Program-made: the position numbers and the translations under genes
Shown: positions 7,849 through 16,771 of the stretch, piece by piece
Layout of the letters: the number at the start of each line of letters is the position of its first letter
Position numbering within the stretch: position 1 is the first letter of the stretch
Source of the DNA: JAMXLO01 sp963749575
Lineage (GTDB): Bacteria > Pseudomonadota > Alphaproteobacteria > Acetobacterales > Acetobacteraceae
Reading direction: 5' to 3'
Assembly (NCBI GenBank): GCA_963749575.1
Contig: CAVVNM010000014.1
Span: 62,001-126,000 of the forward strand
DNA length: 64,000 bases
Notes under the pieces: model-generated
Databases searched by the model: none
What the model was told of the DNA's origin: nothing
The model's input: only the letters and a program-made list of their open reading frames with translations

Positions 7849-8568
7849 CTACGAGCCGACGGGGTTGAACGGCGCCGCGTGCGGCGGACCGGCAGCGAAC
7901 AGCCAGACCACGGGGCTCGCCTGTGGAATCGCCACCAACGAGGAGCACACGGTGCCAAAGCCGCCGCGCGGCACCACGTTGATCTGCTCGCCCGGATCCC
8001 CGGAGCGATCGGCCAGGATGTGCTGCCAGGCGCGCCAGTCACCAGGTTCAGGCGCAGCAGCCGACTTGAACCGTGCCAGATGCCGGGCGACCCGGGGGCT
8101 TTCCAGATCGTCCGGGTCGTGCGCGGTCACCATGTGCAGGCCAGGCGCAAGCGGCTGCACCTGCGGGTGGCCGTGCCCCAGACCGCGCACGAAGATCGCA
8201 CCGGATCGATCGGTGAGCACCAGGTTGAAGCTGCGCCAGCCACCGGCGTCGAGCGCGGCAATTGCGGCGGCGGCATGGTCGGCTGTTTGGTGCGCCAGCG
8301 CCAGCAGCGGCAGATCGCCGCGGCTTCGCTTGCCGGCGGCGGGGCCGAGGCTGCCAGGGCGGTTCAACACCGCGCCGACCACTCCGTCGCGGTTCACGCC
8401 CATCCAGGTGCCACCACCCGAGCGATCGCGACCGGCGGTCACATCCGGCAGTTCCGGCCAGTACATCCCCGGTGGGTCCCACGTCCGGTTCAGCAGCTCG
8501 TCGCGGTTGGCGGCAATAACGACCGGCCAAATGTGGCCGGGACGGATCAGCAGGACGACAGTGCACAT
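7849..8568 (-). CDS. NRDE (TANGO2-like) family protein
   Basis: The 239-aa protein starts MCTVV, with Cys2 as the candidate N-terminal nucleophile, and has NRDE at residues 21-24 (VVIAANRDELLNRTW). These are the defining features of the NRDE/TANGO2 family. GGGTWMGVNRDGVVGAVLNR and RSRGDLPLLAL follow as expected. The family is predicted to be an Ntn-hydrolase-like fold; in eukaryotes it is linked to Golgi organisation and haem or lipid handling, and in bacteria the role is unknown. It is the last of three minus-strand genes (from 9353), starting 13 bp after the lipocalin-like gene stops. Confidence 0.88.
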   Translation of the reverse strand: MCTVVLLIRPGHIWPVVIAANRDELLNRTWDPPGMYWPELPDVTAGRDRSGGGTWMGVNRDGVVGAVLNRPGSLGPAAGKRSRGDLPLLALAHQTADHAAAAIAALDAGGWRSFNLVLTDRSGAIFVRGLGHGHPQVQPLAPGLHMVTAHDPDDLESPRVARHLARFKSAAAPEPGDWRAWQHILADRSGDPGEQINVVPRGGFGTVCSSLVAIPQASPVVWLFAAGPPHAAPFNPVGS

Positions 8569-8581
8569 CCGACGGATTTGG

Positions 8582-8974
8582 CTAGACCGGGCTGATGCGT
8601 TCCCAGGTCAACTCGCGGTAATGCATCACGCCGTCGATCTCACGCGGTGGCGGCCGCAACACCATGCGTTCGCCCTCGAAGCGCACGCCGCGAACCTGGA
8701 CTGTGCCGACCAGCGCGGGGTTTGGCGATGCATCCACATGTGTGGTCAGCGCCGTCCCGTCGAATGTGTAGCCGCCGCAATAGCCACCGTAGTCGCGCCT
8801 CGCACCGGGCGGCAGTTCCGGGCGCCCGTCACAGAGCGCGGCGATCATGCGCTGGTCCGCGGTGAACACGATGCGGCCGATCGCCTGCGGCCCGTACGGC
8901 AACGGCAATGACCGTCCCTCCGGGTCGAGCGACGTCGCTGCGACCAGACGCCAGGTTCCGACGATGTCAGGCAT
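8582..8974 (-). CDS. Lipocalin-like domain protein
   Basis: The start MPDIVGTWRLVAATSLDPEG and later GRIVFTADQRMIAALCD, RRDYGGYCGGYTFDGTALTT and the closing MHYRELTWERI match the small lipocalin-like domain common in proteobacteria (GTW motif, then a beta-barrel). I prefer ATG 8974 because AAGGG lies 6 bases upstream; ATG 8992 adds six residues. At 130 aa it has the usual length. There is no signal peptide, so it is probably cytosolic. It lies between an exported protein gene and the NRDE gene in a likely operon. Confidence 0.75.
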   Translation of the reverse strand: MPDIVGTWRLVAATSLDPEGRSLPLPYGPQAIGRIVFTADQRMIAALCDGRPELPPGARRDYGGYCGGYTFDGTALTTHVDASPNPALVGTVQVRGVRFEGERMVLRPPPREIDGVMHYRELTWERISPV

Positions 8975-9011
8975 GGGTTTCCCTTCACTCATTTCATGTC
9001 CGCGAGGAATT

Positions 9012-9353
9012 CTATCGCGGGTGCTCCTGGATGAACACACGGGCCGCTGCCTCGATCGCCTCGGATGGATGAGTGCCACAGTAATTGTCCATCCAGCCAT
9101 ACACGGCATCGGCTTGCATTCCATGCAAGGGATCCAGCTCGCCGAGCACCATCGAGCCGATTCCGGACAGAAACCCCACGACCCATTGCTCGCTCATATG
9201 CGTCGCAGCACTGTGAGGATCGCGCCGCGCTGCCATCCATGCTCCGCAGGACAGTGCGCCATCGCCGATCAGCGCGTAACCCGCCGCATGGTCAGCGACA
9301 GCCAAGGTTGCGAACGTCAGGGCAGCGCCCACCAAGGTGCGTATCATTCGCAC
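9012..9353 (-). CDS. Small exported uncharacterised protein
   Basis: A signal peptide is evident (MIRTLVGAALTFATLAVADH, cleavage near AAG-YA). The mature part has SCGAWMAARRD, EQWVVGFLSGIGSM, LDPLHGMQADAVYGWMDNYC and a terminal EAAARVFIQEH. This pattern of two cysteines and a WxDNYC motif recurs in hypothetical periplasmic proteins of proteobacteria. GTG 9353 and ATG 9347 are alternative starts, neither with a strong ribosome site. It is the first gene of the 9353-to-7849 group. Function unknown; periplasmic location inferred. Confidence 0.7.
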   Translation of the reverse strand: MRMIRTLVGAALTFATLAVADHAAGYALIGDGALSCGAWMAARRDPHSAATHMSEQWVVGFLSGIGSMVLGELDPLHGMQADAVYGWMDNYCGTHPSEAIEAAARVFIQEHPR

Positions 9354-9486
9354 GCGTCCAGCTGTTTCAAGGATTCGCCGTGATCCGATCCGGATACATT
9401 ACCAGACGCCGCAGCGTCCCGGCCAGCCGCATCAGCCAACGGTGCCACCAGGCGTTGCCGCGCAGGTCGGACGGTATCGCTTCCGC

Positions 9487-9573
9487 ATGGCGATCCCGGT
9501 CGGCGTCTCGCTGTTGCATCACTTTGCCGCGCTGTCCGATCCGCGTCAGCCTGCCAAGGTTCGGTATCCGCTG
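9487..9573 (+). pseudogene. ISAs1-family-like transposase, N-terminal scrap
   Basis: The frame from ATG 9487 reads SVSLLxHF-like VGVSLLHHFAALSDPRQPAK then VRYPL, the start signature of ISAs1/H-repeat transposases. Similarity stops abruptly after YPL. About 29 residues remain of some 370, so it is a scar. It marks the right border of the accessory stretch that begins with the IS1182-like scrap. Confidence 0.6.
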
Positions 9574-9708
9574 AACAACAGTCGAAACCGGACCGGGTGG
9601 AACGTCAATTACCCGGCGACGCTGATCCGACCGACCGCATGACGTTCAAGCGATTCGCCTGCCGGCCATGCCAGGGCGGAGCAGCCCGACAGCAAGGAGT
9701 AAAGCTTT

Positions 9709-9830
9709 CAACACGAAGGAAGATCGAGGACCACGGAGGGCCACGGAGCTCAATTCCGGCGTGCGCACTGCGCATTCAATCCATGCTCGGTGGCGCTCCG
9801 GCGTGCTCGATCTTCCTTGTGTTTGGATAC
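9709..9830. repeat. Long imperfect inverted repeat (MITE- or REP-like)
   Basis: AACACGAAGGAAGATCGAG at 9709-9727 pairs with CTCGATCTTCCTTGTGTTT at about 9809-9827. Inner segments also pair partly (CCACGGAGGGCCACGG with GGTGGCGCTCCGGCGTG), around a self-complementary centre GTGCGCACTGCGCAT. The whole could fold into one 120-base hairpin. No coding potential is seen. Confidence 0.55.
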
Positions 9831-9971
9831 TTCTGCGGTCCGACGGCTGCAACCATTCGCCCGATTGTGCGGTGAGGAAGGCCCGCCGCGAATGGACGAA
9901 AGCAGCCTGATGAAGTAGCCCTGATGCCCCCGTGCGCCGGCGGCGGCGATCGCAACGACAAGGACAACGTC

Positions 9972-10940
9972 ATGGACTCTCCAGCAATCCTGGGCAGCGG
10001 CGACTTCCGCTATCGCGTGATCCCGGAGTGGGCGCGCCTCCCGGATGGCTGGGACTTCCATGAGGTCGCAGCGGTTGCAGTCGACTCCCGCGACCAGGTC
10101 TATGTGTTCAGCCGCAGTGCTCACCCGGTCACGGTGTTCGATCGTGACGGCAACTTCCTGCGCTCCTGGGGCGAGGGTGTTTTCAAGCGCGCGCATGGGC
10201 TCAGCATGGCGCCCGACGACACGATCTTCTGCACCGATGACGGCGACCATTCGGTGCGCCGCTGCACGCCTGAAGGCAGCATCCTGCTCACCCTCGGAAC
10301 ACCCGGCAGGCCGAAGCCATACATGGGCGGCGAGCCGTTCTGTCAGTGTACCCACACCGCGCTGTCGCCGAACGGCGACATCTATGTCTCCGACGGCTAT
10401 GGCAACGCCCGTGTGCACAAGTATTCGCCGGATGGCCGCCTGATCAAGTCATGGGGCACGTCTGGCGTCGGCCGGGGCGAATTCAATCTGCCGCACAACA
10501 TCTGCTGCGACGAGGACGGTTGGGTGTATGTCGCCGACCGCGAGAATCACCGCGTGCAGATCTTCGACGGCCAGGGCAACTACGAGACCGAGTGGCGTGA
10601 TCTGCATCGGCCGAGCGCGCTGTTCATTCCGAAAGGTCGTTGTCCTCACTGCTACATCGGCGAATGCGGCCCGACATTCGGGTTCAGCCGGAACGCTTCG
10701 CAGCTCGGCCCGAGGGTCTCTGTCGTCAGCAGGGAGGACGGCAGGATCCTCGCCCGGCTCGGCGACCGGACGCCGGCCAATTTCCCCGGGCCGTTCACCT
10801 CGCCGCACGGCATAGCGGTCGATTCGCGGGGCGACATCTATGTGGGCGAGGTCGCGAAGACCGGCTGGGGCAATCTGTTCCCCGGCGTGACGCCGGAACA
10901 GCCGCGGCCCGTGCTGCAGAAGCTGGTAAAGCTGGACTGA
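9972..10940 (+). CDS. NHL-repeat beta-propeller, peptidyl-alpha-hydroxyglycine alpha-amidating lyase-like
   Basis: The 322-aa protein is a six-bladed propeller of NHL repeats, seen as repeated strands such as VDSRDQVYVFSRSAHPVTVF, DDTIFCTDDGDHSVRRC, NGDIYVSDGYGNARVHKYSP, GWVYVADRENHRVQIFDGQG and RGDIYVGEVAK. This arrangement is usual for bacterial proteins annotated as PAL-like. Substrate is unknown. I chose ATG 9972 over an upstream start because AAGGA lies 7 bases before it. No signal peptide. It is followed 56 bp later by two amidohydrolase genes in the same direction, suggesting a catabolic operon for an amide- or ring-containing compound (inference). Confidence 0.8.
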   Translation: MDSPAILGSGDFRYRVIPEWARLPDGWDFHEVAAVAVDSRDQVYVFSRSAHPVTVFDRDGNFLRSWGEGVFKRAHGLSMAPDDTIFCTDDGDHSVRRCTPEGSILLTLGTPGRPKPYMGGEPFCQCTHTALSPNGDIYVSDGYGNARVHKYSPDGRLIKSWGTSGVGRGEFNLPHNICCDEDGWVYVADRENHRVQIFDGQGNYETEWRDLHRPSALFIPKGRCPHCYIGECGPTFGFSRNASQLGPRVSVVSREDGRILARLGDRTPANFPGPFTSPHGIAVDSRGDIYVGEVAKTGWGNLFPGVTPEQPRPVLQKLVKLD

Positions 10941-10996
10941 AATGGTATCGCGCGGCGCACCGGCGTTGGCTGGTCCGCATGGATGGGAAACCGGTG

Positions 10997-12175
10997 ATGG
11001 CGGCTGATCTGCTGGTCCGCAACGTGCGTCCACTTGGCGGAGATCGCGCGGATATCGTGATACTGGCAGGGCGCATCGCCGGCGGACCGGCACCGAACGG
11101 CGTGCCGGTTCTGGAGGGTGACGGACGCATCGCGCTGCCGGGTCTGGTGGAGGCCCACACCCATCTCGACAAGTCGCTGCTTGGCCTGCCGTGGTACCGC
11201 AACCAGGTGGGACCTCGGCTGATCGACAAGATCGAGAACGAGCGCACGGTCCGCAAGTCGCTGCCGATCGATCCGCGGCAGCAATCCGAGCGTCAGGCGC
11301 GCCTTTCGGTGTCGCATGGCACCACGTTCATCCGGAGCCACGTGGACGTGGACACGGAGTGCGGCGTGTCCGGCATCGAGGGCGTGATGGCGACGCGCGA
11401 TGCGCTGGCCGACATCGTCGATATCGACCTCGTCGCGTTCCCGCAGAGCGGCATGTTGGTGCGGCCCGGCACGGTGGAACTGCTGGAACAGGCGCTGCGG
11501 CTTGGCGCCGAGACGGTGGGCGGGCTGGACCCGTGCGCGATCGATCGCGACCCGAAGGGCCACGTCGATACGGTGTTCCGCCTGGCCGAGAAGTTCGGGC
11601 GCGGCGTGGATATCCATCTGCATGAACCAGGCGAGATGGGCGCGTTCTCGATGGAGCTGATCATCGAACGCACGATCGCCCTCGGAATGCAGGGCAAGGT
11701 GATCATCAGCCATGCATTCTGCCTGGGTATGCCGGACGCGACGGTGGTGGATCCGCTGATCGCCGCGCTGGCGGAGGCGCGGATCGCGATCATGACCACC
11801 GCGTCGGCGTCGCGGACCGTCCCGCCATTGCAGCGCCTGGTGCGGGCCGGGGTGGTGGTGTGCGCCGGATCGGACGGCATCCACGACACCTGGGGACCGT
11901 ACGGCAACGCAGACATGCTGGAACGGGCGATGTTCGTAGGCCAGCGCTACAACCTGCGGCAGGACGACGAACTGACCGTGGCGCTCGATGTGGTCACGAC
12001 CGGGGGCGCGCAGGCGTTGCGGCTGGAAGGCTATGGGCTCGCCCAAGGCTGCCGCGGCGATCTGGTACTGGTGGCGGCCGAGACCGTCGCCGAGGCGGTT
12101 GCGCAGCGACCGGGACGGCGCACGGTGGTGAAGCGCGGCCGTATTGTAGCCCGTGATGGCGTGACCTTGCCCTGA
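10997..12175 (+). CDS. Amidohydrolase, cytosine deaminase-like
   Basis: About 392 aa with the CodA-type metal site: VEAHTHLDKS (HxH), IRSHVDVDTEC, VDIHLHEPGEMG (HxHE), VIISHAFCLGMP and GSDGIHDTWGPYGNADMLER. These residues place it in the cytosine deaminase/N-isopropylammelide hydrolase branch, which hydrolyses amino or amide groups on pyrimidine or triazine rings. The exact substrate cannot be read from sequence. ATG 10997 is my choice; ATG 10979 adds six residues, and neither has a good ribosome site. Its TGA overlaps the next ATG by one base, so the two amidohydrolases are translationally coupled. Confidence 0.85.
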   Translation: MAADLLVRNVRPLGGDRADIVILAGRIAGGPAPNGVPVLEGDGRIALPGLVEAHTHLDKSLLGLPWYRNQVGPRLIDKIENERTVRKSLPIDPRQQSERQARLSVSHGTTFIRSHVDVDTECGVSGIEGVMATRDALADIVDIDLVAFPQSGMLVRPGTVELLEQALRLGAETVGGLDPCAIDRDPKGHVDTVFRLAEKFGRGVDIHLHEPGEMGAFSMELIIERTIALGMQGKVIISHAFCLGMPDATVVDPLIAALAEARIAIMTTASASRTVPPLQRLVRAGVVVCAGSDGIHDTWGPYGNADMLERAMFVGQRYNLRQDDELTVALDVVTTGGAQALRLEGYGLAQGCRGDLVLVAAETVAEAVAQRPGRRTVVKRGRIVARDGVTLP

Positions 12176-13647
12176 TGCGCGGCCGCCGCACGAAGCTGTC
12201 GGCCGACTGGGTGGTGGGCCACCGCGACGGGCGGCATTGTCTGCTGCGCAGTGGCGAGGTGGTGTTCGAGGGCGATCGCGTGGTGTTCGTCGGACACGGC
12301 TTCCCCGGTGACGTGGAGCAACGGCGCGACTATGGCCTGGCGTTGATCGCACCGGGATTCGTCGACCTCGACGCACTCGGGGATCTCGACACCACGGTAC
12401 TTGGTTTTGACAACCAGCCGGCCTGGCGCAAGGGCCGGGTCTGGCCGCGCAGCTATCTCGAGCGCGGGCCATACGAGATGTATTTGCCCGAGGAACTGGC
12501 ATTTCAGAAGCGCTATGCCTTTGCCCAGCTGCTGCTCAACGGCATCACGACGGCGTTGCCGATCGCCTCGCTGTTCTATCGGGAGTGGGGCGAGACGATT
12601 GCCGAGTTCAGCGCTGCCGCCACTGCGGCCGGCGAGCTGGGGCTGCGCGTGTATCTCGGCCCGGCCTATCGCAGCGGCGGTCTCGTGGTGGAGGATGACG
12701 AACGGATCGTGCCGGAATTCGACGCGGCGCGGGGACTGCGTGGGCTGGCGGAGGCCATTGCGTTCTGCCACGCATACGAGGGCACGCAGCAGGGGCTGGT
12801 GCGCACGATGCTGGCGCCGGATCGCATCGAGACCTGCACGCCCGAACTGCTGCGGCAAACGGCTGATGCCGGCCGCTCGTTGAATGTTCCGGTTCGGCTG
12901 CATTGCTGCCAGTCCCGGCTGGAAGTCGACATGGTGCGGCAACGCCACGGCATGAGCCCGCCGGAGTGGCTGGCTTCGCTGGGCTTTTTGTCGCCGCGCT
13001 CGCTGTTGCCGCATGGCACCTGGGTGTCCGGCTCGCGCGGGCTGCCGCAGCCCGGCCGTGACCTCGAGATCATTCGCGATGCCGGCGCGACGATCGTGCA
13101 TTGCCCGCTGGTGTCGGCGCGCGGCGGCCGGGCACTGGAAAGCGTTGCGCGTTGCCGGGCCATGGGCGTTCGGTTGGCCATGGGGACCGATACGTGGCCG
13201 CCGGACATGCTGCTCAACCTGCAACTGGGGCTGATGCTGTGCCGTGTGGTGGAGGGAGACCCGGCAGCGGTGCGCGCCGAGGATCTGTTCGACGCGGCGA
13301 CGATCGGCGGTGCCGATGCGCTGGGCCGTTCCGACCTGGGCCGCCTGCAACCGGGCGCCGCGGCCGACATGGTCGTGTTCGACCTGGGGGATGACTACAT
13401 CGGCCGGTCGCTCGACCCGATCCAGGCGCTGATGGTGGGCACCGCCGGTCGTCGCGCAACAAGCGTGTTCGTGGCAGGCCGGGCTGTGGTGGAGGACGGG
13501 CGGATCCCGGGGTTCGACGTGACGGCGGCGCATGCCCGGGCTCAGCTGCAATTCGATGGTCTGGTCCGCCGCTATCCGGAACGCACCTGGCGGCACCCGC
13601 CGGTCGAGGCAATCTTCTCCTCCAGCTATCCGGTCATCGGCGACTGA
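12175..13647 (+). CDS. Amidohydrolase family protein lacking the N-terminal HxH pair
   Basis: The 490-aa protein has the TIM-barrel amidohydrolase frame of the ATZ/TRZ branch: VRLHCCQSRLEVD, SLLPHGTWVSGSR, TIVHCPLVSARGG, MGTDTWPPDMLLNLQLG and the C-terminal GRLQPGAAADMVVFDLGDDY. However, where APGFVxxHxH is expected it reads IAPGFVDLDALGDLDT, so the first two metal ligands are not histidines. It may bind metal differently or act on a distinct substrate. The gene starts on the stop of the cytosine-deaminase-like gene (TGATG), implying linked roles. The product is longer than typical members because of an insertion (WRKGRVWPRSYLERG region). Confidence 0.8.
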   Translation: MRGRRTKLSADWVVGHRDGRHCLLRSGEVVFEGDRVVFVGHGFPGDVEQRRDYGLALIAPGFVDLDALGDLDTTVLGFDNQPAWRKGRVWPRSYLERGPYEMYLPEELAFQKRYAFAQLLLNGITTALPIASLFYREWGETIAEFSAAATAAGELGLRVYLGPAYRSGGLVVEDDERIVPEFDAARGLRGLAEAIAFCHAYEGTQQGLVRTMLAPDRIETCTPELLRQTADAGRSLNVPVRLHCCQSRLEVDMVRQRHGMSPPEWLASLGFLSPRSLLPHGTWVSGSRGLPQPGRDLEIIRDAGATIVHCPLVSARGGRALESVARCRAMGVRLAMGTDTWPPDMLLNLQLGLMLCRVVEGDPAAVRAEDLFDAATIGGADALGRSDLGRLQPGAAADMVVFDLGDDYIGRSLDPIQALMVGTAGRRATSVFVAGRAVVEDGRIPGFDVTAAHARAQLQFDGLVRRYPERTWRHPPVEAIFSSSYPVIGD

Positions 13648-13707
13648 CCGATGCTGCCAACTGCAGAGCGTGCCTGGTTGAGCTGGCCGCCTTGCCGCGC
13701 CGGCCGA

Positions 13708-15078
<1,371 letters not shown>

Positions 15079-15150
15079 CGCTGCCCTGTCCCGTGCCGGT
15101 GGAAGGCCAGCTAGACCACCGCGTCAGGTGCTGGCAAGGGCCGTTTCCGC

Positions 15151-15753
15151 ATGGACCAGATCTCGCTGACCCATGACCTGGCTGCACTGGCGCAGGTGGT
15201 GCTGATCGACGTCACCCTCGCCGGCGACAATGCCATCGTGGTGGGCATGGCCGTCGCGGGCCTGCCGGACCGGCAAAAGCGCCCGGCCATCATCCTCGGC
15301 ATTCTCGGTGCCACGGTGATCCGCATCGCGCTCGGCGCGATCGCACTGCAACTGCTGGCGGTGATCGGCCTGCTGCTCGCCGGCGGGCTGCTGCTGCTCT
15401 GGGTGTGCTGGAAGATGTTCCGCGAGCTGCGTCATGCGCGCGGAAATGCCGGACCGGACATCGCCCAGCGCAAGACGCTTCGCCAGGCGATGACGCAGAT
15501 CATCCTGGCCGATCTGTCGATGAGCCTCGACAACGTGCTGGCCGTGGCCGGCGCGGCGAACGGCAGCACCTGGGTGCTGGGCCTCGGGTTGCTGCTGTCG
15601 GTGGTGTTGATGGGGGTCGCGGCCAACCTGCTGGCGCGCGTGCTGGAGCGGATGCGCTGGCTCGCGTGGGCCGGCCTGCTGATCGTGCTCTACGTGGCGG
15701 TGACGATGATCTGGCATGGCGCATTCGAGGTCGCCGACGCCGTCTCCGCCTGA
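15151..15753 (+). CDS. TerC/YjbE-family integral membrane protein, putative metal transporter
   Basis: A 200-aa protein with about six or seven hydrophobic helices. Two related segments each carry the TerC signature: LIDVTLAGDNAIVVGMAV in the first half and LADLSMSLDNVLAVAGAA in the second. The acidic Asp-Asn pairs in these helices are the metal-handling motif. YjbE-type members are annotated as metal (often manganese) exporters. The central loop (RHARGNAGPDIAQRKTLRQ) is cytosolic and basic. No riboswitch can be fitted in the 72-bp gap to purB. Confident as to family, less so as to metal. Confidence 0.85.
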   Translation: MDQISLTHDLAALAQVVLIDVTLAGDNAIVVGMAVAGLPDRQKRPAIILGILGATVIRIALGAIALQLLAVIGLLLAGGLLLLWVCWKMFRELRHARGNAGPDIAQRKTLRQAMTQIILADLSMSLDNVLAVAGAANGSTWVLGLGLLLSVVLMGVAANLLARVLERMRWLAWAGLLIVLYVAVTMIWHGAFEVADAVSA

Positions 15754-15894
15754 TCGCGCGCTGTTGATCCGGCGATCGATCGCGGCGCGGGAACTCACGA
15801 CAAAGCGACCGCGCGGTGACCGATTTTCGCCACGAAATCCAGTCCCTCCTTGGTCCGGCGAAACATGCACCGTAACCATGGGGGAGTAAGCATC

Positions 15895-16611
15895 ATGCCG
15901 AACCGGAGACCGATCCTGATCATCGAGGACGATGAGACGCTGCGCAACATGCTGACGGAATATCTCGACGAGACGCGCGAATTCGCCGTGTCCACCGCAG
16001 CGGACATCGATGCCGCCGACAAGGTACTCGGCAACGACGACGCGCATTTCGATGCGGTGATCCTCGACATCGGACTGCCCGATGGCGACGGGCGCGATTA
16101 TTGTGCGCGGCTGCGGCGGCGCGGACACTGCATGCCGATCATCATGCTGACCGGTGCGATCGAGGAGGCGGACGTGGTTCGCGGTCTCAATTCGGGCGCC
16201 GGTGACTATATCGCGAAGCCGTTCCGCGCCAGCGAGCTGCTGGCCCGGCTGCGGGCGCAGTTGCGGGCGTTCGATCGCAGCGAGCAGGTGGTTTTCCCGG
16301 TCGGGCCATATACGTTCCGGCCGGCGAAGAAGCTGCTGCAGGACGCCGCGAAGAACCGGCGCATTCGCCTGACCGACAAGGAGACGGCGGTGCTGAAGTA
16401 CCTGTATCGCTCGGACGCGGCGGTGCACCGACAGATCCTGATGCACGAGGTGTGGGGGTACAATTCAGCGGTGACGACGCATACGCTGGAGACGCACATC
16501 TATCGGCTGCGCCAGAAGATCGAGGTCGACCCGGCGCATCCTGCGCTGCTGGTGACCGAGGGCGGCGGCTACCGCCTGCGGCCGGAGACGGCACCGATCG
16601 AGCGCTGGTGA
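15895..16611 (+). CDS. OmpR/PhoB-type response regulator
   Basis: The 238-aa protein has a receiver domain (ILIIEDDETLRNMLTEYLDE, phospho-acceptor Asp in VILDIGLPDGDG, conserved Thr in IIMLTGA, Lys in GDYIAKPF). A winged-helix output domain follows (RLTDKETAVLKYLYRS, HEVWGYNSAVTTHTLETHIY, RLRQKIE). GGGGGAG (15880-15886) precedes the ATG by 8 bases. No histidine kinase gene adjoins it, so it is an orphan in this window. The linker between domains is longer than usual. Regulon unknown. Confidence 0.93.
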   Translation: MPNRRPILIIEDDETLRNMLTEYLDETREFAVSTAADIDAADKVLGNDDAHFDAVILDIGLPDGDGRDYCARLRRRGHCMPIIMLTGAIEEADVVRGLNSGAGDYIAKPFRASELLARLRAQLRAFDRSEQVVFPVGPYTFRPAKKLLQDAAKNRRIRLTDKETAVLKYLYRSDAAVHRQILMHEVWGYNSAVTTHTLETHIYRLRQKIEVDPAHPALLVTEGGGYRLRPETAPIERW

Positions 16612-16632
16612 GCATCCGGCGGAGCACCAATC

Positions 16633-16662
16633 GTCATTCCCGTGCAAGCCGGGAATCCAGCG
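16633..16662. repeat. Short dispersed hairpin (ATTCCCG type)
   Basis: ATTCCCG (16636-16642) and CGGGAAT (16650-16656) flank a 7-base loop. Similar GTCAT(T)CCCGC units lie near 53.66 and 59.45 kb. It falls between the response regulator and gabD and may also stop transcription, though no T-run follows. Confidence 0.5.
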
Positions 16663-16771
16663 CGCGCGCAGCTTCGCCGCGGTGCTGGGTTGCCGGTTCC
16701 GCGGGGAAGGCGCTGACAGGTCGCCCGCACCGTCCTATCTTGTCGGGGCATCCTGGCAAGGAGGACCCGCC

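Larger units (their letters stand above)
9354..9971. other. Gene-poor stretch with transposase scar and hairpin
   Basis: These 618 bases hold an ISAs1-like transposase scrap (9487-9573) and a large imperfect inverted repeat (9709-9830). I see no intact gene. Confidence 0.6.

Noticed and set aside
9597..9910. Plus- and minus-strand open frames of 70-90 residues in the hairpin region
   Set aside because: They follow from the inverted repeat and high GC; they lack ribosome sites and known features.
10838..12502. Long minus-strand open frame of 554 residues opposite the amidohydrolases
   Set aside because: It is an antisense shadow of two well-supported enzymes and is rich in Arg, His and Gln, as expected for reverse frames at this base composition.
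15079..15150. yybP-ykoY manganese riboswitch upstream of the TerC-type gene
   Set aside because: The spacer to the divergent purB start is only 72 bp and shows none of the expected paired segments.
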